Positions 1-8,424 of a stretch of 64,000 nucleotides of DNA are shown piece after piece. The position numbers and the translations under genes are program-made. Source of the DNA: Roseitalea porphyridii (lineage in GTDB: Bacteria; Pseudomonadota; Alphaproteobacteria; Rhizobiales; Rhizobiaceae); the NCBI RefSeq assembly GCF_004331955.1, contig NZ_CP036532.1, positions 2,790,001-2,854,000 on the forward strand. The letters run 5' to 3'. The notes under the pieces are model-generated. The model searched no databases. It was not told the origin of the DNA and worked only from the letters and a program-made list of their open reading frames with translations. Positions within the stretch are counted from its first letter, which is position 1. Every line of letters begins with the position of its first letter.

Positions 1-1
1 G

Positions 2-598
2 CGCTACGTGTTCGACCAGACCTGCCGCACCACCGCCATCGAGGTCGCCACCAAGGTCGGCCTGCCGGAGACCGGCGCGCTGTTGTCGATCAACTTCCTG
101 CCGAACGCGGTCTACGAGCCGCGCGCCTGCATCCGCCTGACGCTCGAGGCGGCGATGCGCACCGGCTTTCCGCTCGACCGGATCATGTTCGAGTTCACCG
201 AGGTCGAACGGCTCGACGCCGAGCACCTGCTCAACATCCTGCACGCCTACCGCTCGCTCGGCTTTCACACCGCGATCGACGATTTCGGCGCGGGCTATGC
301 GGGGCTCGAACTGCTGTCGCGGTTCCAGCCCGACATCGTCAAGCTCGACATGGCGCTGGTCCGCGACATCGACACCGAGCCGGTCAAGCGCGGCATCGTG
401 CGCCATATGGTGCGGATGACCGGCGATCTCGGCGTGCGCCTTGTCTGCGAGGGCATCGAGACGGCGGCCGAATACGCGGTGCTGCGCGATCTCGGCGTCA
501 CGCTGATGCAGGGCTACCTGCTGGCGCGGCCGGCAATGGAGGCGCTGCCGACGCCGCGCCGTCCCGACCATGTGCCGGCGCTTGCCGCAGCGGGTTGA
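2..598 (+). CDS. EAL-domain cyclic-di-GMP phosphodiesterase, 5' partial
   Basis: The frame is already open at the left edge, so the gene begins before the window and only the C-terminal part of an EAL domain is visible. Residues typical of an active enzyme are present: Asn in LSINFLPN, Glu in EFTE, the Asp pair in DDFGAGY, Lys in KLD, Glu in CEGIET and Gln in MQGY. The EAL signature itself lies upstream. EAL domains hydrolyse cyclic di-GMP to pGpG in the cytoplasm. The sequence resembles short EAL proteins of the kind found alone or behind a BLUF photosensor, and the missing N-terminus leaves that open. The product ends in a short Pro/Ala tail. Confidence 0.88.
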   Translation, partial: RYVFDQTCRTTAIEVATKVGLPETGALLSINFLPNAVYEPRACIRLTLEAAMRTGFPLDRIMFEFTEVERLDAEHLLNILHAYRSLGFHTAIDDFGAGYAGLELLSRFQPDIVKLDMALVRDIDTEPVKRGIVRHMVRMTGDLGVRLVCEGIETAAEYAVLRDLGVTLMQGYLLARPAMEALPTPRRPDHVPALAAAG

Positions 599-652
599 CG
601 CACCGCGCGGTTCCCGGCAACCAGAGGGCCGGATCGCGACGGGACACTTCCG

Positions 653-1042
653 ATGAACGAGGACACCGCGCCGCGCGGCGCGCTCACCTTGCGCACGCTC
701 GCCATGCCGGGCGACGCCAACGCCGCCGGCGACATTTTCGGCGGCTGGGTGATGGCGCAGATGGACCTGGCCGCCGGCATCGCCGCCGCCGAGCGGGCGC
801 GCGGCCGCGTCGTCACCGCGGCGGTCAACGAGATGGCCTTCAAGAGCCCGGTCCGGATCGGCGACACGCTGTCGATCCACGCCGAGGTCGAAAACGTCCG
901 CCGCACCTCGATGGTGCTCTACATCGAGGCCTGGGCGCAGCGCTATCTTTCCGAGGACAGCGAGCGCGTCACCTTTGCCCGCTTCACCATGGTCGCGCTC
1001 GATGCGACCGGCAAGCCGACCCCGATCCCGCCGGAGCGTTAA
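653..1042 (+). CDS. yciA: Acyl-CoA thioesterase, YciA family (hotdog fold)
   Basis: This 129-residue protein is close to the usual YciA length. It carries the family signature near the N-terminus: LRTLAMPGDAN, then GDIFGGW, with the Asp of that loop expected to activate water and a Met/Asp-rich first helix after it. YciA enzymes hydrolyse acyl-CoA thioesters to free acid and CoA in the cytoplasm and work as oligomers of a single hotdog domain. The C-terminal VTFARFTMVALD strand is also typical. It follows the EAL gene by 54 bases in the same direction and could share its transcript. A repeat-rich gap lies downstream. Confidence 0.9.
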   Translation: MNEDTAPRGALTLRTLAMPGDANAAGDIFGGWVMAQMDLAAGIAAAERARGRVVTAAVNEMAFKSPVRIGDTLSIHAEVENVRRTSMVLYIEAWAQRYLSEDSERVTFARFTMVALDATGKPTPIPPER

Positions 1043-1049
1043 GCCGGCT

Positions 1050-1229
1050 TCCTTCTCCCCGCCCGGCGGGGAGAAGGTGGGCCCGAGCGTGGCGAGGGGT
1101 CGGATGAGGGGCGGAGCAAAAGCGAGCAGCTCTACACCACCGACGATATCTTGCCCCTCACCCCGCTGCGACCAGCGCCCGCTGCGCGCACGCGGTCTCG
1201 CATCCCGCTCCCCGCAAGCGGGGAGAGGG
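1050..1229. repeat. Pair of palindromic repeat units, family A
   Basis: The gap between yciA and the extensin-like gene holds two units of one repeat family in opposite orientation. The first (about 1050-1112) has a CTTCTCCCCG / CGGGGAGAAG hairpin followed by GGATGAGGGGC. The second (about 1153-1229) starts GCCCCTCACCCC and contains a CTCCCCGC / GCGGGGAG hairpin. Similar units occur at 14211-14413, at 21830-21920 and inside uvrB at 10604-10750. No ORF is supported here. Confidence 0.75.
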
Positions 1230-1295
1230 TGGTGGCAAGGCCGTTGCGTCCCTGCTCTCGCCCGGTGGGCGCCCGTACGGCAGCCCCCACCCGGA

Positions 1296-2081
1296 TCAGT
1301 CGCAGTGGCGATAACCCGATCGCCGCTGGCGCAGGTCGAAGTGGAAATGGTCGGCATGGTCGGCGTCGCTGCCCGGGCCGAGCACGGTCGAGAACTCGTC
1401 GCAGGCCCCCGCCCGCGCCGCATGCAGGAAGCCGCGCGCCCGCATCGCGAACAGGCCCTGGCGCGAGACGTCGATCACGTGCCCGTTCTTGAGCTTGAAC
1501 GAGCCGATGTCGAGCGCGTTGCCCTTGGAATGCTCGGACCACTGGCCGGAGCCGCGAATGCGCCGGCACGAATAGGACGACATGTTGCGCACCTCGGCGA
1601 TGCCGGTCAGGTACCGCTTGCGGGCGGCCGGGCCGGCATCCTCCTGCAGCCATTCGGCGGCGGCGAGCGCGGCCTGGCAGTTCAGCGTCGCCGCCGGCTT
1701 CAGCGCGACGCCGCGCGCCAGCGTCGACACCTTGACCGGATGGTCGATGCCGCATGCCGCGCTGTCGCGGATCGGCGCGATGTCGACGAACTGCACGCCG
1801 CGGCGCTTCAGCGCGGCGCGGCACTGCCGTTCGGCGGCGCTCATCACGCCCGGACCACCGCCAAGGCCCAGCCCCGGAATGGACGGACGCGGCAGCGAGA
1901 AGATGGTGCGCGTCGGCGAGGGATCGATGCTTGCCGGCGGCGCCTTGGCCGCGCCGTCCATGAAGCCCCAGTCCAGGAAGCTGCACGCCGCGAGCGCCAG
2001 CCCGCCGGCGGTGACGGCCGCCAGCCGAACCGCGATGCGCGCGCCCGTTGCGACGCTTGATGAAATACCCGTCGTGCCCAT
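1296..2081 (-). CDS. Extensin-like C-terminal domain lipoprotein
   Basis: The 261-residue product begins with a hydrophobic segment ending in LAAC (Cys about 33), a lipobox, so it is probably a lipoprotein. A Pro/Ser-rich linker leads to an extensin-like C-terminal domain (about residues 85-261) with conserved Cys residues and the motif WSEHSKGNALDIGSF, then HADHFHFDL. The histidine-rich motifs resemble the LAS/D,D-peptidase fold of VanY and MepA, so a cell-wall role is plausible but not shown. It is common in Hyphomicrobiales as a single-copy gene. It is transcribed toward the yciA gene across the repeat-filled gap. The enzymatic activity is uncertain; the family assignment is secure. Confidence 0.85.
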   Translation of the reverse strand: MGTTGISSSVATGARIAVRLAAVTAGGLALAACSFLDWGFMDGAAKAPPASIDPSPTRTIFSLPRPSIPGLGLGGGPGVMSAAERQCRAALKRRGVQFVDIAPIRDSAACGIDHPVKVSTLARGVALKPAATLNCQAALAAAEWLQEDAGPAARKRYLTGIAEVRNMSSYSCRRIRGSGQWSEHSKGNALDIGSFKLKNGHVIDVSRQGLFAMRARGFLHAARAGACDEFSTVLGPGSDADHADHFHFDLRQRRSGYRHCD

Positions 2082-2239
2082 GGCTCCGCTCCGTTGCCGA
2101 AGGTGGCCCCCCGTGCGGAGCCTAGGCCGACACGATGAACAGGACGTTGGGCAGGGTGGTTAAGGCCGGGTAAAGACGATCGGCCCCGGCGCGATGCCGG
2201 GGCCGACCATGAACTCGACAGGGAGTGTCGGAGAACGCT

Positions 2240-2779
2240 CTACTGCGCGAAGCCGGCGAGGTCGTCGGTGACCGGCTCGTAGCGCGCAAGCTGGGCCAGC
2301 GTCGCGGTGATCTGCACGTCGAGACCGCGATAGGTGACCTGACCGGCCGGCACGTACACCGGATGGCCGAGCACCGCACCGTCCGCCGGGGTGACGATGA
2401 TCTCATCGACCGTCCCATCAGGGCCGATGAACGCATCGCTGACATAGCCGGCGATCCGGCCGTCGGCGGTGACGACGTTCAGGCCCATCCACGCATCGTT
2501 GAGCGGGTGGCCGATCTCGTCGGCATAGGCGGTCTCGAGCCCACGCTGGCCCTCGAACGGAGCGGCGAAGCGCTCCTGGTTGGGCTCGGCATAGGCGAGG
2601 ACGCGGCCGGAGCGGTCGTCGGCATGGGCCATGACCACGCCGAGCACCACCCACATCAGCGCGACCAGCATGGCGAACTGGGCGAACAGAATGATGGCGA
2701 TGCGTCCCGCATGGCGGCGATCGTCTGCGGCCGCGATTGCGGTCAGGGGTCGGGTGCTTGCTGCGTTGTCATGTCTCAT
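2240..2779 (-). CDS. Membrane-anchored PRC-barrel-like protein
   Basis: I chose the ATG at 2779 over a GTG 36 bases upstream because GAAGG and AGGAG lie just before it. The 179-residue product has a short charged N-terminus, one membrane segment (about residues 26-50, ending VVMAHA), then a soluble part containing a PRC-barrel-like stretch around IGHPLNDAWMGLNVV and IAGYVSDAFIGPDGTVDEII. PRC-barrel domains are small beta-barrels found in photosynthetic reaction centre H subunits, RimM and many periplasmic proteins; no catalytic role is known. The segment before the barrel is probably periplasmic. The neighbours give no functional hint. The function is unknown. Confidence 0.7.
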   Translation of the reverse strand: MRHDNAASTRPLTAIAAADDRRHAGRIAIILFAQFAMLVALMWVVLGVVMAHADDRSGRVLAYAEPNQERFAAPFEGQRGLETAYADEIGHPLNDAWMGLNVVTADGRIAGYVSDAFIGPDGTVDEIIVTPADGAVLGHPVYVPAGQVTYRGLDVQITATLAQLARYEPVTDDLAGFAQ

Positions 2780-2931
2780 GTGCCTTCGGTGGTCTCCTGC
2801 CACCGCCTCCTGCACGTTAACTCTATGCGGACGTTCCCACCGGGCCTGTGCAAACGGTCACACGGCCGGCGCGCCGCGATCATGGTTAATAATCCGCACG
2901 GGCATCGAAGGTTCCCCGCCACGGCGCGCCT

Positions 2932-2944
2932 CGATCATTGATCG
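2932..2944. promoter_or_regulatory. Short palindrome in a divergent promoter region
   Basis: CGATCATTGATCG has perfect 6-base arms around a central T and lies in the 208-base gap between the PRC-barrel gene (minus strand) and a small lipoprotein gene (plus strand). It may be an operator, but no regulator is adjacent, and short palindromes of this composition also arise by chance. Confidence 0.25.
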
Positions 2945-2987
2945 GCGAAGGCGCCGGCCCTATGGTCGCGGGCCGGGAGACGAACAC

Positions 2988-3341
2988 ATGCACACCATTC
3001 TTCGCCGCGCCGCCGCCCTGATCGCCCTCGCCGGGCTCGGCCTGACCGCCGGCTGTACAGCGCTGAGCGACCTCAATCCGCTCGATCGCGGCTCCAACGA
3101 GCCGCTGCCGCCGGTGACCGGCAACGTCATCGCCACCTCCTCGAGCAGCGACCTGACGGACCGCCTCGGCACGACCGGCTCCGCCGGGGCCGGGGCGCAG
3201 CCCACCATCACCGGCGAGGCGGGCACCAGCGTCGAGGAATGCCGCCGGATCCAGGGCCGCACGCCGGGTTCGGCGAACGACGGCTTCGCCGACGGCACCG
3301 AGCCCGACAACTGCGTGCGCGGCTCGATCAGCACCAACTGA
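2988..3341 (+). CDS. Small lipoprotein of unknown function
   Basis: The start is set at the ATG at 2988, where GGGAGA precedes and a clean signal peptide begins. The 117-residue product has a basic N-terminus, a hydrophobic run and the lipobox LTAGC (Cys 23), so it should be lipidated and exported. The mature part is low in complexity (Ser, Thr, Gly, Pro) and ends with a conserved-looking patch, VEECRRIQGRTPG, and a second Cys near the C-terminus. The two mature cysteines could form a disulfide. I recognise no domain. It is followed, after about 100 bases, by a zinc peptidase gene in the same direction. Confidence 0.72.
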   Translation: MHTILRRAAALIALAGLGLTAGCTALSDLNPLDRGSNEPLPPVTGNVIATSSSSDLTDRLGTTGSAGAGAQPTITGEAGTSVEECRRIQGRTPGSANDGFADGTEPDNCVRGSISTN

Positions 3342-3443
3342 ATCATCGCCCGCAGGCGAAAGGTGCGACGCCGGCGCCCTTGGCCGGTGCGCGGGCACGC
3401 CCCATATTGATCGGGACCCCCGGTTTTCCTGGAGAAGACGTCC

Positions 3444-4130
3444 GTGGCCCTGATCGGCCTTGTCGCCCTGGCGCTGTTCGCCGCCATCGTCCTGTTGCCG
3501 CAGTTCTGGGTGCGACGGACCATGCAGCGCCATGGCACGCCGCGCCCGGATTTTCCCGGTACCGGCGGCGAACTGGCGCAACATCTGGTCGAGCATTTCG
3601 GTCTGGACGGCGTCGGCGTCGAACAGACCGACAAGGGCGATCATTACGATCCGGAGGCGCGCGTCGTGCGCCTGTCCGCCGACACCTATTCGAGGCCGAG
3701 CCTGACCGCGGTCGCCATCGCCGCGCACGAGGTCGGCCACGCCCTCCAGCATCATCGCGGCGAGAACGGGCTGAAGCTGCGCCAGTCGCTGGTGCGCATC
3801 GCCCAGGTCAGCGACCGGTTCGCTGCGATCTTCTTCATCGCGGCGCCCGTCCTGACGCTGGTCGCGCGCTCGCCCGGCGCCTTCCTCGCGATGGCCGGCA
3901 TCGGCATCGCGCTTCTGGCCGTGCGCGTGCTGGTCCATCTGGTCACGCTGCCGGTCGAATATGATGCGAGCTTCGGCAAGGCCCTGCCGATCCTGAAGGA
4001 AGGCGGCTATCTGCGCGAGGAGGATCTGGGCGGCGCCCGGTCCGTGCTCAGGGCCGCCGCCTTCACCTATGTCGCCGGCGCACTGATGAGCCTGATCGAT
4101 CTGGCGCGGTGGATCCGGCTGCTGCGCTGA
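3444..4130 (+). CDS. Membrane zinc metallopeptidase, YugP family
   Basis: The 228-residue protein starts at a GTG. One N-terminal membrane segment (about residues 2-22) is followed by a soluble stretch ending in the zinc motif HEVGH (95-99), two further hydrophobic segments (about 120-155), then LPVEYDASFGKAL, the conserved downstream Glu/Asp region of the family, and a final hydrophobic helix. This order matches neutral zinc metallopeptidase family 2 (YugP-like), inner membrane proteins whose substrates are mostly unknown. It is convergent with the carbamoyltransferase gene, only six bases separating the two stops. Confidence 0.85.
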   Translation: MALIGLVALALFAAIVLLPQFWVRRTMQRHGTPRPDFPGTGGELAQHLVEHFGLDGVGVEQTDKGDHYDPEARVVRLSADTYSRPSLTAVAIAAHEVGHALQHHRGENGLKLRQSLVRIAQVSDRFAAIFFIAAPVLTLVARSPGAFLAMAGIGIALLAVRVLVHLVTLPVEYDASFGKALPILKEGGYLREEDLGGARSVLRAAAFTYVAGALMSLIDLARWIRLLR

Positions 4131-4136
4131 GGCGCG

Positions 4137-5888
4137 CTACTTCTCCATGATCCAGTCATTGACCACCAGCACCTCGATGCCGGTGGTCGCGAACATGGCG
4201 AGCGCGTCCTCGGTGCTGTGCAGGATCGGCTTGCCCATCACGTTGAACGAGGTGTTGAGCAGGATCGGCACGCCGGTGATCGCCGCGAACGCCGCGATCA
4301 GCTCGCAGAAGCGTCCGTTGCGGTCGGCCCGCACCGATTGGAGCCGGCCGGTGCCGTCCTCGTGCACCACCGCCGGCACCGCCGCGCGCGCATGCGGCTT
4401 CCAGCGCAGGGTGCGCTCCATGTAGGGGCTGTCCTGATAGTCCTCGAACCAGTCCGGGCCGGCGTCGTCCAGGATCGCCGGCGCGAACGGGCGGAACGCC
4501 TCGCGATACTTCACCTTGGCGTTCAGCGCGGCCTTGGCGTCGGCGGGGCGGGGATCGGCGAGGATCGAGCGGTTGCCGAGCGCGCGCGGGCCGAACTCGG
4601 CGCGGCCCTGCACCCAGCCGACGAGCTTGCCTTCGGCGAGCGCACGCGCGGCGCGCGCGACGACCGCCGGCCCCGCCTTTTCGAGGCGCGGCTCCCAAGC
4701 CGCCATGCGCTCGAGCGGCGCGTCGTCGACCTCCGAGCCCAGATAGGGCGACAGGAACGGCGCGGCGCGCGCGGTCCCGCCGGCGGCCCCGCGCGCCTTG
4801 CCGTCCTCGGCCAGCGCCAGCAGCGCCGCCCCGATCGCATTGCCGTCGTCGGCCGGCGCCGAGGGCACATGCAGCCGCGAGAAAGGCGAGCGGGCGACGA
4901 GCTTGCCATTGTAGGACGAATTGAGCGCACAACCTCCGGTCAGCACCAGATCGCCGGTCGGCACGCGCCGGTGCGCGTCGGCGACGAGCAGGTCCATCAT
5001 CGCCTCGAACGTGTCCTGGCCGACGCGCGCCAGATCGGCCCAGCCCTCGCGGACGGCGTCCGCCGGCCGCAGGCCTTCGAGCGCGGTCGCCGCTCCGGTG
5101 ATCGAATCGACGGGCGCCGAAGCCGGCACGCCGTCCTCGACGGTCCACATGCGGTCGACCAGCGCGCGCAGTTCCGGATCGGACCGGCCATAGGGCGCAA
5201 GGCCCATCACCTTCCACTCCTCGCCCTTGACCGGATCGAACCCGCACAGTTCGGTGATCAGCCCGAAGAAGAAGCCAAGGCTCATCGGCCCGCGATATTG
5301 ATGCACCTCGACGGGCACGCCGTCCTCGCCGGGCGCGAACAGCGCCGCCGCGCCGCGCTCGCCCATTCCGTCGACGACCAGACCCGCCGCCTCCGGCCAG
5401 CCGGCCGACCGGAACCCGTAGGCGGCGTGGGTCAGATGGTGCGGATAGCGGCGCAGCGTCACCGTTCCGGTTGCGCCGATGCGGTCGGCGGCGACCTGCA
5501 CGGACAGCCCGGCGGCGGCCTGCAGGTGATGCAGATTGGCGACCAGCGCCCGCTCGGTGCGGTCGGGCACGAAGGACCGGTTCAGACCGGCCTGCGCGGT
5601 CGAAACGGATTCATGGCCCATCAGCCCCGCCTCGGCCGCCTTGCCGAGCGTGCGCACGAAGCGCGCGCCCCAGCTCGTCGCCACCACGATGTCGGCATCG
5701 CGCGGCACGTAGCGCTTCAGAAGGCCCGGCAGGCGCGAGATCGGCGCGGCCTCGCAATTGGGCGCGCGCTTGTATTGCAGGTGCCGCTCGGCGGCCTCGG
5801 CGAACAGCACCGCGCCGTCCGGCCCGACGATCGCCATCGCCGGATCGTGGAACGTCGTCGCCAGGCCAAGATAGTAGGGATCGGACAT
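4137..5888 (-). CDS. Carbamoyltransferase, NodU/CmcH family
   Basis: The 583-residue protein has the two-domain layout of O-carbamoyltransferases. The N-terminal Kae1-like domain carries PHHLTH (149-154), VDGMGERG and LTGGCALNSSYNGK; the C-terminal domain carries GRAEFGPRALGNRSI and YREAFRPFAPAI. Such enzymes make carbamoyl-adenylate from carbamoyl phosphate and ATP and pass the carbamoyl group to a hydroxyl on a sugar, Nod factor or antibiotic. No sugar, nodulation or polyketide gene lies nearby, so the acceptor is unknown. It is transcribed alone, and a MITE-like element sits 38 bases upstream of its start and may lie in or near its promoter. Confidence 0.88.
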   Translation of the reverse strand: MSDPYYLGLATTFHDPAMAIVGPDGAVLFAEAAERHLQYKRAPNCEAAPISRLPGLLKRYVPRDADIVVATSWGARFVRTLGKAAEAGLMGHESVSTAQAGLNRSFVPDRTERALVANLHHLQAAAGLSVQVAADRIGATGTVTLRRYPHHLTHAAYGFRSAGWPEAAGLVVDGMGERGAAALFAPGEDGVPVEVHQYRGPMSLGFFFGLITELCGFDPVKGEEWKVMGLAPYGRSDPELRALVDRMWTVEDGVPASAPVDSITGAATALEGLRPADAVREGWADLARVGQDTFEAMMDLLVADAHRRVPTGDLVLTGGCALNSSYNGKLVARSPFSRLHVPSAPADDGNAIGAALLALAEDGKARGAAGGTARAAPFLSPYLGSEVDDAPLERMAAWEPRLEKAGPAVVARAARALAEGKLVGWVQGRAEFGPRALGNRSILADPRPADAKAALNAKVKYREAFRPFAPAILDDAGPDWFEDYQDSPYMERTLRWKPHARAAVPAVVHEDGTGRLQSVRADRNGRFCELIAAFAAITGVPILLNTSFNVMGKPILHSTEDALAMFATTGIEVLVVNDWIMEK

Positions 5889-5926
5889 CAGGGAGGTGCA
5901 ACGGCTGACGCTGGGAGGACGGAGCT

Positions 5927-6198
5927 TAGAGCGTTCTGTGATGAGATTGAACCATTCTGCCGGAGGGGGTTTGGTTCAGGATCAAGGACTTCGGCGACGG
6001 GCGTATCGGGATACGGCCGAGACGAAGGCCGCAGGAATTGGGCCAAACCAGCCCGGCCCTTTCGGGTTTCCGGTTGGCGGACGCCCACCGCGTCGAAGCG
6101 CTTGTCTGTAGCGCCGCTACGCACGGCGCGCTTCTCCTTGTGGATCGCCTCGCCAGACCGGAAACAGAATTGTTTCAATCTCATCACAGAACGCTCTA
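5927..6198. mobile_element. MITE-like non-autonomous element with 25-bp terminal inverted repeats
   Basis: The 272-bp segment has perfect 25-bp terminal inverted repeats (5927-5951 and 6174-6198) that begin TAGAGCGTTCTGTGATGAG. Imperfect similarity continues inward (CATTCTG against AATTCTG). Both ends carry TA, which fits a TA target duplication as made by IS630/mariner transposases. The interior has no supported ORF, so movement would need a transposase elsewhere. It fills the gap between the carbamoyltransferase start and the LysR stop. The TAG stop of the LysR gene (6196-6198) lies in the right terminal repeat. Confidence 0.75.
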
Positions 6199-7116
6199 TT
6201 CCGGCGGCGGCACCATGTCCATCGCCGCCCCCGGCGCGGGCGCGACGGCGAGCGCCTCGGCCAGCGCGTCGAACACGATGCGGATGCGGCGGCTGGTGCG
6301 CAGTTCGCGATGGCTGACCAGCCAGATCGGCACCGGCGCCGGGGGATGATCCGGCAGCAGCGGCACGATCTCCGGCGTCATCTCGGCGATCTCGCGCATC
6401 ATCACGCCGACGCCGAGCCCGCGCCGGACCATCTGCCACACCGCCACCGAGTTCTCCGACATCAGGCGGATGTTTGCGGTGGTGACCGGCAGACCCCACT
6501 CGCGCAGATAGGCGACCAGCCGCTCGGTCTGGTCGAAGCCGATGAAGTCCGCCCCGGCCAGATCGGCCGGACCGGCCGGCATGCCGTGCCGCTCCACCCA
6601 GCCGCGCGAGGCGTAGACGTGGCCACCGGACTCGCGCACCAGCCGGGCGATCAGGTCGGGCTGCTCGGGCCGCACATGGCGGATGGCGATGTCGGCCTCG
6701 CGGCGCCTGAGATCGCTGATCGCGTTCGACGAGACCAGTTCGATCGAAAGCCGCGGCGCCAGCGCGCGAATGCGCCCGAGCACCGCCGGCAGCAGATAGA
6801 CCGCAAAGATGTCGGTCGCCGACACGCGCACCGTGCCCTCGACGGTCTCGGCCTGGCCGGTCGCCGCCAGCGCCATCGCATCGGCCGCCGCGCCCATCGC
6901 CTTGACGTGGTCGTAAAGATCGGTGCCGGCGCCGGTCAGCACCAGCGTCTTGCCGACCCGCTCGAACAGCGTCACGCCGAGCCTGTCCTCGAGCGCGGCC
7001 ACCTGCCGGCTGAGCGTCGGCTGGGTCAGGCCGAGCCTGCGCGCGGCGGCCGACAGCGACCCCGCCTCGACGGTGGCGCGGAAGGCGCGGGCCTGGTTCC
7101 AGTCGAACTCATTCAT
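6196..7116 (-). CDS. LysR-family transcriptional regulator
   Basis: The 306-residue protein has a typical N-terminal winged HTH (about residues 18-37, LSAAARRLGLTQPTLSRQV) followed by the linker helix and a periplasmic-binding-like effector domain. It starts 85 bases from, and divergent to, a methyltransferase gene, the classic arrangement for a LysR protein and its target. Two TGCG-containing inverted repeats lie in that gap. The final codons read into the terminal repeat of the MITE-like element, which supplies the TAG stop, so the C-terminus may differ slightly from its ancestor. The ligand is unknown. Confidence 0.92.
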   Translation of the reverse strand: MNEFDWNQARAFRATVEAGSLSAAARRLGLTQPTLSRQVAALEDRLGVTLFERVGKTLVLTGAGTDLYDHVKAMGAAADAMALAATGQAETVEGTVRVSATDIFAVYLLPAVLGRIRALAPRLSIELVSSNAISDLRRREADIAIRHVRPEQPDLIARLVRESGGHVYASRGWVERHGMPAGPADLAGADFIGFDQTERLVAYLREWGLPVTTANIRLMSENSVAVWQMVRRGLGVGVMMREIAEMTPEIVPLLPDHPPAPVPIWLVSHRELRTSRRIRIVFDALAEALAVAPAPGAAMDMVPPPE

Positions 7117-7136
7117 GCATTAACGTATATCGAAAC

Positions 7137-7170
7137 TGCGAATTTGCGCAATTCACCTGCGAAAATCGCA
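7137..7170. promoter_or_regulatory. Candidate LysR operator, two inverted repeats
   Basis: TGCGAAAATCGCA (7158-7170) is a perfect T-N11-A inverted repeat, the LysR-box form, with TGCGA/TCGCA arms. A second repeat, TGCGAATTTGCGCA (7137-7150), has TGCG/CGCA arms. The centres are 20-21 bases apart, so both face the same helix side. They lie between the divergent LysR and methyltransferase starts, where an autoregulator that also controls its neighbour would bind. Confidence 0.55.
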
Positions 7171-7201
7171 TGATAAAAGGCGCGTCAAAAGGAGATAGGC
7201 T

Positions 7202-7900
7202 ATGCCCCGCACCGCAACCGCAGACGCGCCGATGACCGCCGGCAGCCGACAGTCTTCTCCGGCCCGCCAGCGGTCCGACGCCCGCTTCTGGAACAGGATG
7301 GCGCGCAAATATGCGCGCAGTCCGATCGAGGACGAGGCCGGCTACGAGCGCTCGCTCGAGCGCACCCGCGAGTTCCTGACGCGCGACGATGATGTCCTGG
7401 AGATCGGCTGCGGCACCGGCTCGACCGCGCTCCGGCACGCCCCGCACGTGCGCCACATCACCGGCACCGACATTTCATCGGAAATGATCGCCATCGCCAA
7501 CGAGAAGCTGGCCGAGGGCGGGCCGGCGAACGTCGACTTCCTCGTCGCCACCGCCGACGATCCGTCCTTCGCCAATGGCGCCTACGACACCGTGATGGCG
7601 CACAACATCCTGCATCTGGTTCCCGATCTGGACGCCACGCTGTCGCGGATCCGCGACGCGCTCCGGCCGGGCGGCCTGCTGATCGCCAAGACGCCGTGCC
7701 TGGGCGACATGAACCCGGCGATCCGCTGGGTGATGCTGCCGGCCATGCGCGCGGTCGGCAAGGCGCCGCCGGTGCTGTGTTTCTCGGGAAGGGCCCTGCG
7801 CGAAGCGATCGGGCGCAACGGCTTCGTCGTCGAAGCGGTCGAGTTCCACGGCACCAGGGGGCGCGATGCGCGCCCGTTCATCGTCGCGCGCAAGACCTGA
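7202..7900 (+). CDS. Class I SAM-dependent methyltransferase
   Basis: The 232-residue protein has the seven-strand methyltransferase order: motif I EIGCGTGS (67-74), the acidic end of strand 2 in GTDIS, motif IV near YDTVMAHNILHLV and a post-motif at LRPGGLLIAKTP. A strong ribosome site, AAGGAG, precedes the ATG. The product resembles small methyltransferases of the UbiE/Methyltransf_11 type whose substrates are usually lipids or small molecules. Divergence from a LysR regulator with a shared operator suggests inducible expression. The N-terminal 25 residues are probably disordered. The substrate cannot be inferred from the sequence. Confidence 0.88.
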   Translation: MPRTATADAPMTAGSRQSSPARQRSDARFWNRMARKYARSPIEDEAGYERSLERTREFLTRDDDVLEIGCGTGSTALRHAPHVRHITGTDISSEMIAIANEKLAEGGPANVDFLVATADDPSFANGAYDTVMAHNILHLVPDLDATLSRIRDALRPGGLLIAKTPCLGDMNPAIRWVMLPAMRAVGKAPPVLCFSGRALREAIGRNGFVVEAVEFHGTRGRDARPFIVARKT

Positions 7901-7917
7901 ACGGGCAGGCGCGCCGG

Positions 7918-8334
7918 CTACTGCGCCGGCGCCTCGTCGGTGCCGATCATCCAGCGCACGCCGAACCGGTCGCGCAACGTGCCGAACCCGGCGGCCCAGA
8001 AGGTCGGCTCGAACGCCATCGTGATCTCGCCGCCCTCGGCCAGCGCGTCGAACACGGCCCTTGCCTCGTCGACCGTCGGATAGCTGAGCATGACCGAGGC
8101 GCCGTCCATCGTCGCGCTCTCGCCCATCAGATTGTCCGACGCCATGATGACGCCCTCGCCAATCCGCAACTGGGCGTGCATGACCCAGTCCTTCCGATCG
8201 TCGGGAACGGGAAACTCGGGCGGCATGTCCGAGGCCGGCATCAGGTCTTCGATCTGGGTTCCGAAGATCTCGGCATAGCGGGTCAGCGCCTGGCGGCACT
8301 GGCCGTTGAAGAACAGATAGGGTGTGGGGTGCAT
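7918..8334 (-). CDS. VOC-superfamily protein, PhnB-like
   Basis: The 138-residue protein starts PYLFFNGQCRQAL and contains YAEIFG, a region around HAQLRIGEGVIMASD and the end FGVRWMIGT, the pattern of PhnB-like members of the vicinal-oxygen-chelate (glyoxalase/bleomycin resistance) fold. PhnB proteins lie in phosphonate operons in enterics, but most homologues are isolated and of unknown function, as here. It is convergent with the methyltransferase gene and 18 bases from its stop. Metal ligands typical of true glyoxalases are not obvious, so it may be a binding protein and not an enzyme. Confidence 0.85.
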   Translation of the reverse strand: MHPTPYLFFNGQCRQALTRYAEIFGTQIEDLMPASDMPPEFPVPDDRKDWVMHAQLRIGEGVIMASDNLMGESATMDGASVMLSYPTVDEARAVFDALAEGGEITMAFEPTFWAAGFGTLRDRFGVRWMIGTDEAPAQ

Positions 8335-8424
8335 GGCGTCCTCCCGGATTGGCGCTGGCAGATTAGCACCGCTTGCCCCGCAAACCCATGACGCAATCGA
8401 GGGACGCCACTGACGAACCCCGCG

